From Polaromonas sp. (lineage in GTDB: Bacteria; Pseudomonadota; Gammaproteobacteria; Burkholderiales; Burkholderiaceae_C): a stretch of DNA of 50,450 nt. Below the pieces are notes generated by a model. That model was not told the DNA's origin and made no database searches. It saw nothing but the letters and a program-made list of their open reading frames with translations. How positions within the stretch are numbered: position 1 is the stretch's first letter; each line of letters begins with the position of its first letter. Shown here piece after piece: positions 42,755 to 50,450 of this stretch. The position numbers were made by a program, and so were the translations under genes. The DNA is taken from positions 1 through 50,450 of the forward strand of contig NZ_JACDDD010000018.1 of the NCBI RefSeq assembly GCF_013817205.1. Reading direction: 5' to 3'.

Positions 42755-44194
42755 ATGAAGATGCAGACCCGCGGTACCAAAATTGTTGCCACCCTGGGCC
42801 CCGCGTCCAGCGAGCCGGCCCTGCTTGAGCAGATGATCCGTGCCGGTGTCAACTGCGTGCGGCTCAACTTCAGCCACGGCACGGCCCAGGACCACGTCGA
42901 CCGGGCAAAACTGGTGCGCGAGGCCGCCACCCGCGCCGGCCGCGAGGTCGCCATCATGGCCGACCTGCAAGGCCCGAAGATCCGCGTCGGCAAGTTTGCC
43001 GAGGGCAAGGTGCAGCTGGAAACCGGCATGAAGTTTGTACTCGACGCCTCGCGCACCGAACCCGGTGACATCGAGGGTGTGGGCCTGGACTACAAGGAGT
43101 TGCCGCGCGACGTGAAAGCCGGCGACACCCTTCTGCTCAACGACGGCCTGATCGTGATGACGGTCGACGCGGTGCGCGGCGAGCAAGTGCATGCCACCGT
43201 GAAGATAGGCGGCGTGTTGTCCAACAACAAAGGCATCAACAAGCAGGGCGGCGGCCTGACGGCGCCGGCGCTGACGGCCAAGGACATGGAAGACATCCGC
43301 ACGGCCATGAGCTTCCAGGCCGACTATGTGGCGGTGAGCTTTCCGCAGAACGCCAGCGACATGGAGATGGCGCGCCAGCTCTGCAATGTGGCCGGCGCCG
43401 AGTGGCGCCACAAGCCCGGCCTGATCGCCAAGATCGAGCGCGCTGAGGCCATCCCCAACCTCGAGGCGATCTGCCGGGCCAGCGACGGCATCATGGTGGC
43501 GCGTGGCGACCTGGCCATCGAGGTCGGCAACGCGGCGGTGCCGGCACTGCAAAAACGCATGATCAAGATGGCGCGTGACCTCGACAAGGTGGTCATCACC
43601 GCCACCCACATGATGGAGTCCATGATCACCAACCCGGTGCCGACCCGCGCTGAAGTCAGCGACGTCGCCAACGCGGTGCTTGACGGCACCGACGCGGTGA
43701 TGACTTCGGCCGAAACTGCAGCCGGCCGTTACCCGCTGGAGACCATCATCGAGATGGCCAACATCTGCGCCGAGGCCGAAAAGGCCGAGGACGTGAAGCT
43801 CGACGCCGACTTCACCGGCATGACCTTCGGGCGCATCGACCAGTCGATTGCCATGGGCGCGCTGTTCACCGCCTACCACCTGGGCTGCAAGGCCATCGTG
43901 GCGCTGACGGATTCGGGCTCGACGGCGCTGTGGATGAGCCGCCATCGCATCCACATCCCGATCTATGCGCTGACGCCCAAACTCGCGACCCAGCGCAGGA
44001 TGGCGCTGTACCGCAATGTGCGGCCGCTGCTGATGGACCAGAGCGTCGAGCGCGACATGGCGCTGGGCGAGGCCGAACTGCACCTGAAAAAGCGCGGCAT
44101 TGTGGCCAGCGGTGACGTCTACGCCATCACTTGCGGCGAACCCATGGGCGCGCCGGGTGGCACCAACATGCTGAAAATCTGCCGCGTTGAGTGA
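42755..44194 (+). CDS. pyk: Pyruvate kinase
   Basis: This 479-residue enzyme converts phosphoenolpyruvate and ADP to pyruvate and ATP. It has TKIVATLGPASSE at the start, NFSHGT, MADLQGPKIRVG, the active-site IAKIERAEAIPNL and IMVARGDLAIEVG, and TSAETAAGRYPLE. It has a strong AGGAGA ribosome site. Its length is normal. The 5' leader contains two potential G-quadruplexes, a possible extra control point. Repeat B6 follows its stop in inverted orientation. Confidence 0.97.
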   Translation: MKMQTRGTKIVATLGPASSEPALLEQMIRAGVNCVRLNFSHGTAQDHVDRAKLVREAATRAGREVAIMADLQGPKIRVGKFAEGKVQLETGMKFVLDASRTEPGDIEGVGLDYKELPRDVKAGDTLLLNDGLIVMTVDAVRGEQVHATVKIGGVLSNNKGINKQGGGLTAPALTAKDMEDIRTAMSFQADYVAVSFPQNASDMEMARQLCNVAGAEWRHKPGLIAKIERAEAIPNLEAICRASDGIMVARGDLAIEVGNAAVPALQKRMIKMARDLDKVVITATHMMESMITNPVPTRAEVSDVANAVLDGTDAVMTSAETAAGRYPLETIIEMANICAEAEKAEDVKLDADFTGMTFGRIDQSIAMGALFTAYHLGCKAIVALTDSGSTALWMSRHRIHIPIYALTPKLATQRRMALYRNVRPLLMDQSVERDMALGEAELHLKKRGIVASGDVYAITCGEPMGAPGGTNMLKICRVE

Positions 44195-44262
44195 TGAAAT
44201 CAGCCTCTAGCCCTCGTCCAGTATGCGCAAACAGCTATCAAAATCATAGCTAAATTGAACCT
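44195..44262 (-). repeat. Family B dispersed repeat, copy B6
   Basis: On the minus strand: GCTATGATTTTGATAGCTG, TTTGCGCATACTGGACGA, GGGCTAGAGGCTGATTTCA. It starts right after the pyk stop and closely parallels B3. Confidence 0.8.
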
Positions 44263-44313
44263 GGCGACGGCCTGTCCCTGAATCCGGAGGCGCTCCGGCG
44301 GCGTAGTCAGGGG

Positions 44314-45198
44314 ATGACTCTGGAAATTCCCCCGTTTTCCCGCCGTGGCTGGCTGGGCCTGCTGTCGGTCGCCGGCCTGGCCACGCTGAGCGGCTGCTCG
44401 GCTTCCGGCGCGCTCAATGCCCTGGTGCCCAGTGACAACTACAGCCTGCGCGCTGACGTGGCTTATGGGCCGCAGGCGCGCCAGCGCCTCGACGTCTATT
44501 TGCCGCTGGAGCGGCGCACGCCCGGGCCTGTGGTGGTGTTTTTCTACGGCGGAAGCTGGACCAACGGCGAGCGCGCGAGCTACCGTTTTGTCGGCGAGGC
44601 GCTGGCGTCGCGCGGCATTGCCGTGGTGGTGGCCGACTACCGGCTCAGCCCGGCGGTGAAATACCCGGTGTTTCTGCAGGACAGCGCGCAGGCCATGCGC
44701 TGGACCATGGACCATCTGGGCGAACTGGGCGCTGACCCGCGGCAGGTGTTTGTCATGGGCCACAGCGCCGGCGCTTACAACGCCGCCATGCTGGCGCTGG
44801 ACACGCGCTGGCTGGCCGGCACCGGTCTGAGTCCCGCGCAGCTGGCGGGCTGGATTGGCCTGGCCGGACCGTATGACTTTTTGCCGATAGGCAATCGGGA
44901 TGTGCAGGTGGCGTTTGACTGGCCGGGCACGCCTGCCGACTCACAGCCCATGGTGCATGCGTCGAAAAATTCCCCGCCAGCCTTGCTGCTGGCCGCGCAC
45001 GGCGACACCACCGTGAACCCGGTGCGCAACACCGAAGCGCTGGCGCGCCGCCTGCAGGCCGCCGGGGTGCTAGTGGGTCTGCATATCTATGAGCGGGTCA
45101 ACCATGTCACGCTGGTGGCCGCGCTGGCCACACCGCTGCGCGGCCTGGCGCCGGTGCTGGACGACATCGAGGCGTTTGTCCGCAAGCCGCGCGCCTGA
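44314..45198 (+). CDS. Alpha/beta-hydrolase lipoprotein (carboxylesterase-like)
   Basis: This 294-residue protein has a Tat-like lipoprotein signal: SRRGWLGLLSVAGLATLSGC, in which the lipobox Cys is at residue 28. The fold shows FFYGGSW (oxyanion loop), DYRLSPAVKYP, the nucleophile elbow MGHSAGAYNA, the acid HGDTTVNP and a C-terminal His in RVNHVTLV, so the Ser-Asp-His triad looks complete. It resembles BD-FAE/kynurenine-formamidase-type esterases; the substrate is unknown. It lies between pyk and fba with no obvious link to glycolysis. Confidence 0.85.
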   Translation: MTLEIPPFSRRGWLGLLSVAGLATLSGCSASGALNALVPSDNYSLRADVAYGPQARQRLDVYLPLERRTPGPVVVFFYGGSWTNGERASYRFVGEALASRGIAVVVADYRLSPAVKYPVFLQDSAQAMRWTMDHLGELGADPRQVFVMGHSAGAYNAAMLALDTRWLAGTGLSPAQLAGWIGLAGPYDFLPIGNRDVQVAFDWPGTPADSQPMVHASKNSPPALLLAAHGDTTVNPVRNTEALARRLQAAGVLVGLHIYERVNHVTLVAALATPLRGLAPVLDDIEAFVRKPRA

Positions 45199-45249
45199 GT
45201 GTGCCGGGGTCTTCGCGGGAGATGCACGGCAGCGCCCACACCCTGCAGG

Positions 45250-45281
45250 TAAAATGCTGGCAGTTACCAACCAGTTACCAA
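45250..45281 (+). promoter_or_regulatory. fba leader: possible -10 box and direct repeat
   Basis: TAAAAT (45250-45255) is followed by two copies of CAGTTACCAA (45261-45270 and 45272-45281), one turn of DNA apart. A protein site or a leader RNA element is possible; no clear -35 is seen. Confidence 0.4.
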
Positions 45282-45300
45282 CTTCCCCGGGGATCTATCT

Positions 45301-46365
45301 ATGGCACTCGTTTCCATGCGCGAGCTGCTGGACCATGCAGCGCTCAACGGCTACGGCATTCCAGCTTTCAATGTCAACAACCTCGAGCAGGTCCAGGCCG
45401 TCATGGAAGCCGCCAAGGAAACCGGCGCCCCGGTGATCCTGCAGGCCAGTGCCGGCGCCCGCAAATACGCCGGCGAGCCCTTCATCAAGCACTTGATCGA
45501 AGCGGCCATCGAGATGTACCCAAATATCCCGCTGGTCATGCACCAGGACCATGGGCAGAACCCGGATGTCTGCCAGGGCGCAATCAACCTGGGTTTTTCG
45601 TCCGTGATGATGGACGGCTCGCTCGAAGCCGATGGCAAGACGATTGCAAGCTACGAGTACAACGTCGATGTCACGCGCAAGGTCGCGCAATTGGCGCACA
45701 GGGTCGGCGTCACGGTCGAAGGCGAGCTTGGCTGCCTCGGCTCGCTGGAGACCATGAAAGGCGACAAGGAAGACGGCCACGGCACCGACGCCACCATGAC
45801 GCGCGAGCAACTGCTGACCGACCCGGAGCAGGCTGCCGACTTCGTCAAGCAAACCCAGATCGACGCGCTGGCCATTGCCATTGGCACCAGCCACGGCGCC
45901 TACAAGTTCACCCGCAAGCCCACCGGCGACATCCTGGCGATTGACCGCATCAAGGAAATCCACAAACGCATCCCCAGCACGCACCTGGTGATGCACGGCT
46001 CGTCGAGCGTGCCGCAGGACCTGCTAGCCATCATTCGCCAGTACGGCGGCAACATGAAGGAAACCTACGGGGTGCCGGTGGAGGAAATTCAGGAAGCCAT
46101 CAAACACGGCGTGCGCAAGATCAATATCGACACCGACATCCGCCTCGCAATGACAGCGGCGGTGCGCAAGTTTCTGGCTGAAAACCCCGAGAAGTTTGAT
46201 GCCCGCGAATGGCTCAAACCTGCACGCGAGGCCGCCAAGGCGATTTGCAAACAGCGCTACATCGAGTTCGGCTGCGAAGGCCAGGGCGCCAGGATCAAGG
46301 GCGACACGCTGCAAGTTGTGGCTGCGCGCTACGCCAAAGGCGAGCTGGCCCAGGTGGTTCATTGA
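45301..46365 (+). CDS. fba: Class II fructose-bisphosphate aldolase
   Basis: This is a 354-residue zinc enzyme that cleaves or forms fructose 1,6-bisphosphate. It starts [20 protein letters not shown]. The metal and substrate motifs include [42 protein letters not shown] and NIDTDIRLA, typical of the longer Calvin/glycolysis type IIB enzymes. It completes the pgk-pyk-fba group. Its stop lies only 18 bp before the vapBC operator. Confidence 0.97.
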   Translation: MALVSMRELLDHAALNGYGIPAFNVNNLEQVQAVMEAAKETGAPVILQASAGARKYAGEPFIKHLIEAAIEMYPNIPLVMHQDHGQNPDVCQGAINLGFSSVMMDGSLEADGKTIASYEYNVDVTRKVAQLAHRVGVTVEGELGCLGSLETMKGDKEDGHGTDATMTREQLLTDPEQAADFVKQTQIDALAIAIGTSHGAYKFTRKPTGDILAIDRIKEIHKRIPSTHLVMHGSSSVPQDLLAIIRQYGGNMKETYGVPVEEIQEAIKHGVRKINIDTDIRLAMTAAVRKFLAENPEKFDAREWLKPAREAAKAICKQRYIEFGCEGQGARIKGDTLQVVAARYAKGELAQVVH

Positions 46366-46381
46366 GCGAGGTGGTGGCATA

Positions 46382-46412
46382 ATTTGCATACACACGGAAG
46401 GTGTATGCAAAT
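46382..46412 (+). promoter_or_regulatory. vapBC operator palindrome
   Basis: ATTTGCATACAC (46382-46393) and GTGTATGCAAAT (46401-46412) are perfect 12-bp arms separated by ACGGAAG. The spacer and right arm carry the ribosome site GGAAGG and the first bases of the vapB start codon, so antitoxin or toxin-antitoxin binding could block transcription and initiation. Autoregulation by the complex is the family rule. Confidence 0.8.
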
Positions 46413-46725
46413 GAACACGCGAACCAACATTATTCTTGACGACAAGCTCGTGGCCCAAGCCATGAAGCAGGCTGGCGTTACGACCAAGAAGGCCGCCGTG
46501 GAAGCAGCGCTCAAGGCATTTGTCATGAAACGCCGAAAGCCCGACTACGAAAGCCTTCTGGCACTTGAAGGCAGCCGGCTGGTTGCTGATGACTATGATC
46601 CCAAGGAGCTTTACGGACAGCGTGCCGGCTGGCCGGCGCCTGATGCAGCGCAAGAACGCCCGCCGTACCTGAAGGATGGCCGGGCAGCGCGTAAGCCCCT
46701 GGCGCGTTCCAAGCCGCAGCCATGA
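46411..46725 (+). CDS. vapB: VapB-type antitoxin
   Basis: This is a 104-residue antitoxin. Its N-terminus MNTRTNIILDDKLVAQAMKQAG and TTKKAAVEAALKAFVMKRRK is the DUF2191/ribbon-helix-helix VapB signature that binds the operator. The C-terminal tail, rich in Pro, Arg and acidic residues, should wrap the toxin; at about 60 residues it is longer than usual for the group. The ATG at 46411 fits GGAAGG 9 bases upstream; an ATG at 46405 is too close. It overlaps vapC by 4 bp. Confidence 0.88.
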   Translation: MNTRTNIILDDKLVAQAMKQAGVTTKKAAVEAALKAFVMKRRKPDYESLLALEGSRLVADDYDPKELYGQRAGWPAPDAAQERPPYLKDGRAARKPLARSKPQP

Positions 46726-47117
46726 TGGCCGACTCTACGGCCTGGATTGAATTTCTGCGCGCTACCGGTTCGCACGCCAATCGGTGCTTACGCGAAGCCT
46801 TGGCGCAGCGGAAAACGGTGTGGATGCCCGACGCGGTGTACCAGGAAGTGCTGCAAGGCGCCGCCAGTCCCGCTCACTTTCTGCAGTTGCAAACCCTGCT
46901 CGATGCCGCGACGCCCTGGGTGGCTGACGACGGAAAGGAAACGGCGCGCCATGCCGCCCTGCTTTACGCACGTTGCCGCTGGCGCGGCATCACCATCCGC
47001 AGCCCCAACGACTGCCTGATCGCCGCCTGCGCCATTGAGGCCGGCGAGCCCCTGCTACATGCCAACCGCGACTTCGAGCACATTGCCTCCATCGAGCCCA
47101 AACTGACCTTCGCATGA
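46722..47117 (+). CDS. vapC: VapC-type PIN-domain toxin
   Basis: This is a 131-residue PIN-domain ribonuclease. The acidic metal site is complete: Asp4 ([11 protein letters not shown]), Glu42 (VYQEVLQG), Asp97 ([11 protein letters not shown]) and Asp117 ([10 protein letters not shown]). VapC toxins cleave tRNA or rRNA when VapB is lost. The start overlaps vapB and its TGA overlaps the purC start (ATGA), so purC may be read partly by coupling to the toxin. An alternative start one codon later (46725) is possible. Confidence 0.9.
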   Translation: MMADSTAWIEFLRATGSHANRCLREALAQRKTVWMPDAVYQEVLQGAASPAHFLQLQTLLDAATPWVADDGKETARHAALLYARCRWRGITIRSPNDCLIAACAIEAGEPLLHANRDFEHIASIEPKLTFA

Positions 47118-48022
47118 ACAACGCCCTGCACACCTCCGCCCTGACTTCCCTGCCCCTGCTGGCCCGCGGCAAGGTCCGTGACAACTACGCCGTCGGCAAA
47201 GACCGTCTGCTGATGGTTGCCAGCGACCGGCTCAGCGCTTTTGACGTCATCATGGGCGAACCGATTCCAGGCAAAGGCGTGTTGCTGACACAAATGGCCT
47301 TGTTCTGGTTCGACCGGCTCGGTGACGTTTGCCCGAACCACCTGACCGGCGAGGCGCCCGAAAGTGTGGTGACCGCTGCCGAGGTGCCGCAGGTCACCGG
47401 CCGTTCCATGCTGGTCAAACGCCTTAAACCGATCCCGGTCGAGGCCGTGGTGCGCGGTTACCTAGCTGGCAGCGGCTGGAAGGAATACCAGGACAGCCAG
47501 TCGGTGTGTGGTGTGCCGCTGCCGGCGGGACTGAAAAATGCCAGCAAGCTGCCGGCGACCATTTTCACGCCTGCCGCCAAGGCAGCGGTTGGCGAACACG
47601 ACGAGAACATCAGCTACGAGCAAGTGGTGAAAATCGTTGGCCCGGAGCTGGCCGCGCAAATCCGGGACATCAGCATCCGCATTTACGAGGCGGCGGCAGC
47701 TTTTGCCCTGACCAAAGGAATCATCATTGCCGACACCAAGTTCGAGTTCGGGCTGGACGAAAACGGCACGCTGACCCTGATGGACGAGGTGCTGACGCCC
47801 GACTCCTCGCGTTACTGGCCGGTTGAGGGTTACCAGGCGGCGTTTGCCGCAGGCAGCAACCCCCCGAGCTATGACAAGCAGTTTGTGCGCGACTGGCTGG
47901 AGCAGACCCTGGTCAATGGCAAGCCCTGGGACAAAACTCCGCCGTCGCCGCGCGTGCCGCAGGACGTTATCGAGAAAACCGCCGCCAAGTATCAGGAAGC
48001 GCTGACGCGGCTGACGGCTTGA
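47114..48022 (+). CDS. purC: SAICAR synthase
   Basis: This 302-residue enzyme condenses CAIR with aspartate in purine synthesis. It shows [13 protein letters not shown] (nucleotide loop), [31 protein letters not shown] and [11 protein letters not shown], then [13 protein letters not shown]. The length is that of the longer bacterial/fungal type. Its ATG overlaps the vapC stop, and no separate ribosome site or promoter is obvious in the toxin gene, so expression may depend on transcription from vapBC or fba. Confidence 0.96.
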   Translation: MNNALHTSALTSLPLLARGKVRDNYAVGKDRLLMVASDRLSAFDVIMGEPIPGKGVLLTQMALFWFDRLGDVCPNHLTGEAPESVVTAAEVPQVTGRSMLVKRLKPIPVEAVVRGYLAGSGWKEYQDSQSVCGVPLPAGLKNASKLPATIFTPAAKAAVGEHDENISYEQVVKIVGPELAAQIRDISIRIYEAAAAFALTKGIIIADTKFEFGLDENGTLTLMDEVLTPDSSRYWPVEGYQAAFAAGSNPPSYDKQFVRDWLEQTLVNGKPWDKTPPSPRVPQDVIEKTAAKYQEALTRLTA

Positions 48023-48057
48023 GTCTTTGACCCGGGCCGTGGTTTAAAATACGCCCA

Positions 48058-48145
48058 ACCCAAGGAGCGTTGCAGCGAACCTCGTTTCGTCAGGCTTGGG
48101 TGACAGCAGTGCCCACGCGGCCTGCCTTTGCAACGGCGCTCACCT
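48058..48145 (+). ncRNA. S-adenosylhomocysteine riboswitch upstream of metH
   Basis: The region matches the SAH riboswitch consensus: CCCAAGGAGCGTTGCAGC, then CAGGCTTGGG, then GCAACGGCGCTCACC. Stem P1 is CCCAAG (48059-48064) with CTTGGG (48095-48100). The pseudoknot pairs GAGCG (48065-48069) with CGCTC (48137-48141) and TTGC (48070-48073) with GCAA (48130-48133). CTCACCT (48139-48145) is also exactly complementary to AGGTGAG (48176-48182), which holds the metH ribosome site. SAH binding should therefore free the ribosome site, so accumulated SAH turns on its recycling to methionine. Confidence 0.9.
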
Positions 48146-48185
48146 CAGAAAGTCTGTTCAAAGCTTTCTTACCCAAGGTGAGTGA

Positions 48186-50450
48186 ATGTCCGAAATCCAG
48201 GTTCCCCCCATGAAGTTGTCCGGCCTTGAGCCGGTTGCCATAGGCGCAGGCACTTTGTTCGTCAACATCGGGGAACGCACCAATGTGACCGGCTCCAAGG
48301 CCTTTGCGCGCATGATCCTCAATGGCGAGTACGAGCAGGCCTTGGTCGTGGCGCGCCAGCAGGTGGAAAACGGCGCGCAGATCATCGACATCAACATGGA
48401 CGAGGCCATGCTGGACAGCCAGGCCGCCATGGTGCGTTTCCTGAATCTGATCGCCAGCGAGCCCGACATCGCGCGTGTGCCCATCATGATCGACAGCTCC
48501 AAGTGGAGCGTGATTGAGGCCGGCCTGCGCTGCATCCAGGGCAAGGGCATCGTCAACTCGATCTCGATGAAGGAAGGTCTGGAGCCCTTCAAGCACCAGG
48601 CGAAACTGCTCAAGCGTTACGGCGCCGCCGCCGTGGTCATGGCCTTTGACGAAAAAGGCCAGGCCGACACCTACGAGCGCAAGGTCGAGATCTGCGAACG
48701 CGCTTACCGCGTGCTGGTTGACGAGCTCGACTTCCCTCCAGAAGACATCATCTTCGACCCCAACATTTTTGCGATTGCCACCGGCATTGAAGAGCACAAC
48801 AACTACGCGGTGGACTTTATCAACGCCACGCGCTGGATCAAGCAGAACCTGCCCGGCGCCAAGGTGTCGGGCGGCGTGTCCAATGTGAGTTTTTCCTTCC
48901 GCGGCAACGATCCGGTGCGTGAGGCCATCCACACGGTCTTCCTTTGCCACGCGATCCAGGCTGGCATGGACATGGGCATCGTCAACGCCGGCATGGTCGG
49001 GGTCTATGACGACCTGGAGCCTACGCTGCGCGAACGCGTCGAAGACGTGGTACTCAATCGCACACCGGTGTACAAGGACGGCGAAGAGCAGCTGAGCCCG
49101 AGCGAGCGCTTGATCGAGGTCGCCGAGACTGCAAAGAGCGGCGCCAGGGACGACAGCAAGCGCAACGAGTGGCGCGCCCTGCCGGTGCGCCAGCGCTTGT
49201 CGCACGCGCTGGTGCACGGCATGAACGAACACATCGTGACCGATACCGAGGAGGTCTGGCAGGCCATCAAGGCCGAAGGCGGACGCCCGCTGCATGTCAT
49301 TGAAGGCCCGCTGATGGACGGCATGAATGTCGTCGGTGACCTGTTTGGCCAGGGCAAAATGTTTTTGCCGCAGGTGGTCAAAAGTGCGCGTGTGATGAAA
49401 CAGGCGGTGGCGCATTTGCTGCCCTACATCGAGGCTGAAAAACTGCTGCTGGAAGCGGCAGGCGGCGACGTCAAGACCAAGGGCAAGATCATCATTGCCA
49501 CGGTCAAGGGCGATGTGCACGACATCGGCAAAAACATCGTGACCGTGGTCTTGCAATGCAACAACTTCGACGTGGTCAACATGGGCGTGATGGTGCCCTG
49601 CCATGAGATTCTGGCGCGCGCCAAGGTCGAAGGTGCGGACATCGTTGGCCTGTCTGGCCTGATCACGCCCAGCCTCGAGGAGATGCAGTACGTGGCCGGC
49701 GAAATGCAGAAGGACGACCACTTCCGCATCAAAAAAATCCCGCTGATGATTGGCGGCGCCACCACCAGCCGGGTGCACACCGCGGTGAAGATTTCGCCGC
49801 ACTACGAGGGCCCGGTGGTTTATGTGCCTGACGCGTCCCGCAGCGTCAGCGTTGCGCAGAGCTTGTTAAGTGACCAGGCCGCCAAATACATTGACGAGCT
49901 CAACACCGACTACGACAAGGTGCGCACCCAGCACGCCAACAAGAAGCAGACGCCGATGTGGCCGCTGGCCAAAGCGCGGGCCAACAGCACGCCCATTGAC
50001 TGGGCCAGTTACACACCGCCGAAGCCGAAATTCATTGGCCGGCGCGTGTTCAAGAACTTTGATCTGGCCGAACTGGCGGACTACATCGACTGGGGGCCGT
50101 TCTTCCAGACCTGGGACCTGGCCGGTCCCTTCCCGGCCATCCTGAAAGACGAGGTGGTTGGCGAAGAGGCGGTGCGGGTGTTCGGCGACGCCAAGCGCAT
50201 GCTCAAGCGCCTGATCGAGGGGCGCTGGCTCACAGCCAGCGGGGTGATGGGCTTCTGGCCGGCCAACACCGTGAATGACGACGACATCGCGCTCTACACC
50301 GACGAATCGCGCGACCAGGTGGCCATGACCTGGTGGGGTCTGCGCCAGCAGACCGAGATGCAGGCGATTGACGGTGTGATGCGCCCCAGTCGCTGCCTGG
50401 CGGACTTCGTCGCGCCCAGGGGCGTGGCAAAAGATTACGTGGGCATGTTC
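48186..50450 (+). CDS. metH: Cobalamin-dependent methionine synthase lacking the homocysteine domain (3' end cut)
   Basis: 755 codons are present and open to the window edge. The protein starts [16 protein letters not shown] and goes straight into the methyltetrahydrofolate-binding domain ([17 protein letters not shown], about 20-290). The cobalamin cap and Rossmann domains follow, with the ligand His445 in [22 protein letters not shown] and [12 protein letters not shown], then the start of the AdoMet activation domain. The N-terminal homocysteine-binding domain found in E. coli MetH (1227 residues) is absent, so it must be a separate gene. ATG 48186 has AAGG at 48175-48178. Confidence 0.95.
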   Translation, partial: MSEIQVPPMKLSGLEPVAIGAGTLFVNIGERTNVTGSKAFARMILNGEYEQALVVARQQVENGAQIIDINMDEAMLDSQAAMVRFLNLIASEPDIARVPIMIDSSKWSVIEAGLRCIQGKGIVNSISMKEGLEPFKHQAKLLKRYGAAAVVMAFDEKGQADTYERKVEICERAYRVLVDELDFPPEDIIFDPNIFAIATGIEEHNNYAVDFINATRWIKQNLPGAKVSGGVSNVSFSFRGNDPVREAIHTVFLCHAIQAGMDMGIVNAGMVGVYDDLEPTLRERVEDVVLNRTPVYKDGEEQLSPSERLIEVAETAKSGARDDSKRNEWRALPVRQRLSHALVHGMNEHIVTDTEEVWQAIKAEGGRPLHVIEGPLMDGMNVVGDLFGQGKMFLPQVVKSARVMKQAVAHLLPYIEAEKLLLEAAGGDVKTKGKIIIATVKGDVHDIGKNIVTVVLQCNNFDVVNMGVMVPCHEILARAKVEGADIVGLSGLITPSLEEMQYVAGEMQKDDHFRIKKIPLMIGGATTSRVHTAVKISPHYEGPVVYVPDASRSVSVAQSLLSDQAAKYIDELNTDYDKVRTQHANKKQTPMWPLAKARANSTPIDWASYTPPKPKFIGRRVFKNFDLAELADYIDWGPFFQTWDLAGPFPAILKDEVVGEEAVRVFGDAKRMLKRLIEGRWLTASGVMGFWPANTVNDDDIALYTDESRDQVAMTWWGLRQQTEMQAIDGVMRPSRCLADFVAPRGVAKDYVGMF

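Noticed and set aside
48027..48050. TTGACC and TAAAAT as a promoter for the riboswitch transcript
   Set aside because: The spacer is only 12 bp. The next possible -35 (TTGAGT) gives 20 bp, so the pair is not convincing although TAAAAT sits well for a start near the aptamer.
48090..49802. A 570-codon open frame antisense to metH and the riboswitch
   Set aside because: Same cause. Its composition (many His, Asp and Val) mirrors metH codons read backward, and it has no recognisable motif.

Overview
The window looks like a chromosomal segment of a high-GC betaproteobacterium, most likely Burkholderiales, family Comamonadaceae (Polaromonas/Rhodoferax/Variovorax type). This rests on protein flavour, on the blocks yajC-secD-secF, smg-dprA-lysM-def-fmt and pgk-pyk-fba-purC, on an S-adenosylhomocysteine (SAH) riboswitch in front of a split metH, on a LysR/lipase-like/RND efflux cluster of the Burkholderia CeoAB-OpcM/BpeEF-OprC type, and on two families of short dispersed repeats. 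No rRNA, tRNA, phage, insertion sequence or CRISPR array was seen. Both window ends cut through genes.

Layout. 1-1370: a TetR-family regulator overlaps by 4 bp the start of a NodT-type outer-membrane lipoprotein that runs off the left end; twin palindromes precede the regulator. 1405-13824: glnE, divergent from a yhdP - carbon-nitrogen hydrolase - histidine kinase - response regulator series with overlapping or nearly touching ends, then a small membrane ORF, mltA and a small lipoprotein. 13841-16070 (minus): a Bug-type solute receptor and an ArgE-family deacylase. 16209-24392: a LysR regulator divergent from a lipase-like pseudoenzyme and a complete RND efflux pump. 24601-28847: an Lrp regulator divergent from a fused indolepyruvate:ferredoxin oxidoreductase. 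29024-34961: yajC, secD, secF and a DUF1631 gene. 35135-38086 (minus): smg, dprA and a LysM protein. 38274-41031: def, fmt, azlC, azlD. 41212-46365: pgk, pyk, a lipoprotein esterase, fba. 46383-47117: a vapBC toxin-antitoxin module with a strong operator palindrome. 47114-50450: purC, the SAH riboswitch and the 5' part of metH.

The most unusual feature is the pair of repeat families. Family A (about 90-110 bp, GC-rich, with a conserved hairpin showing one compensatory base-pair change) occurs six times, always in the sense orientation of the gene it follows or lies in. Two copies are inside glnE, read in the same frame, and add two near-identical peptides to the enzyme. In smg and azlD the TAG stop codon runs straight into the element's first bases. 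Family B (about 65 bp, starting with a GCTAT...ATAGC inverted repeat) also has about six copies, one of them in frame inside dprA. Other points are the SAH riboswitch with a visible anti-Shine-Dalgarno pairing, two G-quadruplex motifs before pyk, a toxin gene overlapping purC, a catalytically degenerate lipase-like protein in the efflux operon, and a 49-codon membrane ORF that starts divergently from mltA within one CATG.
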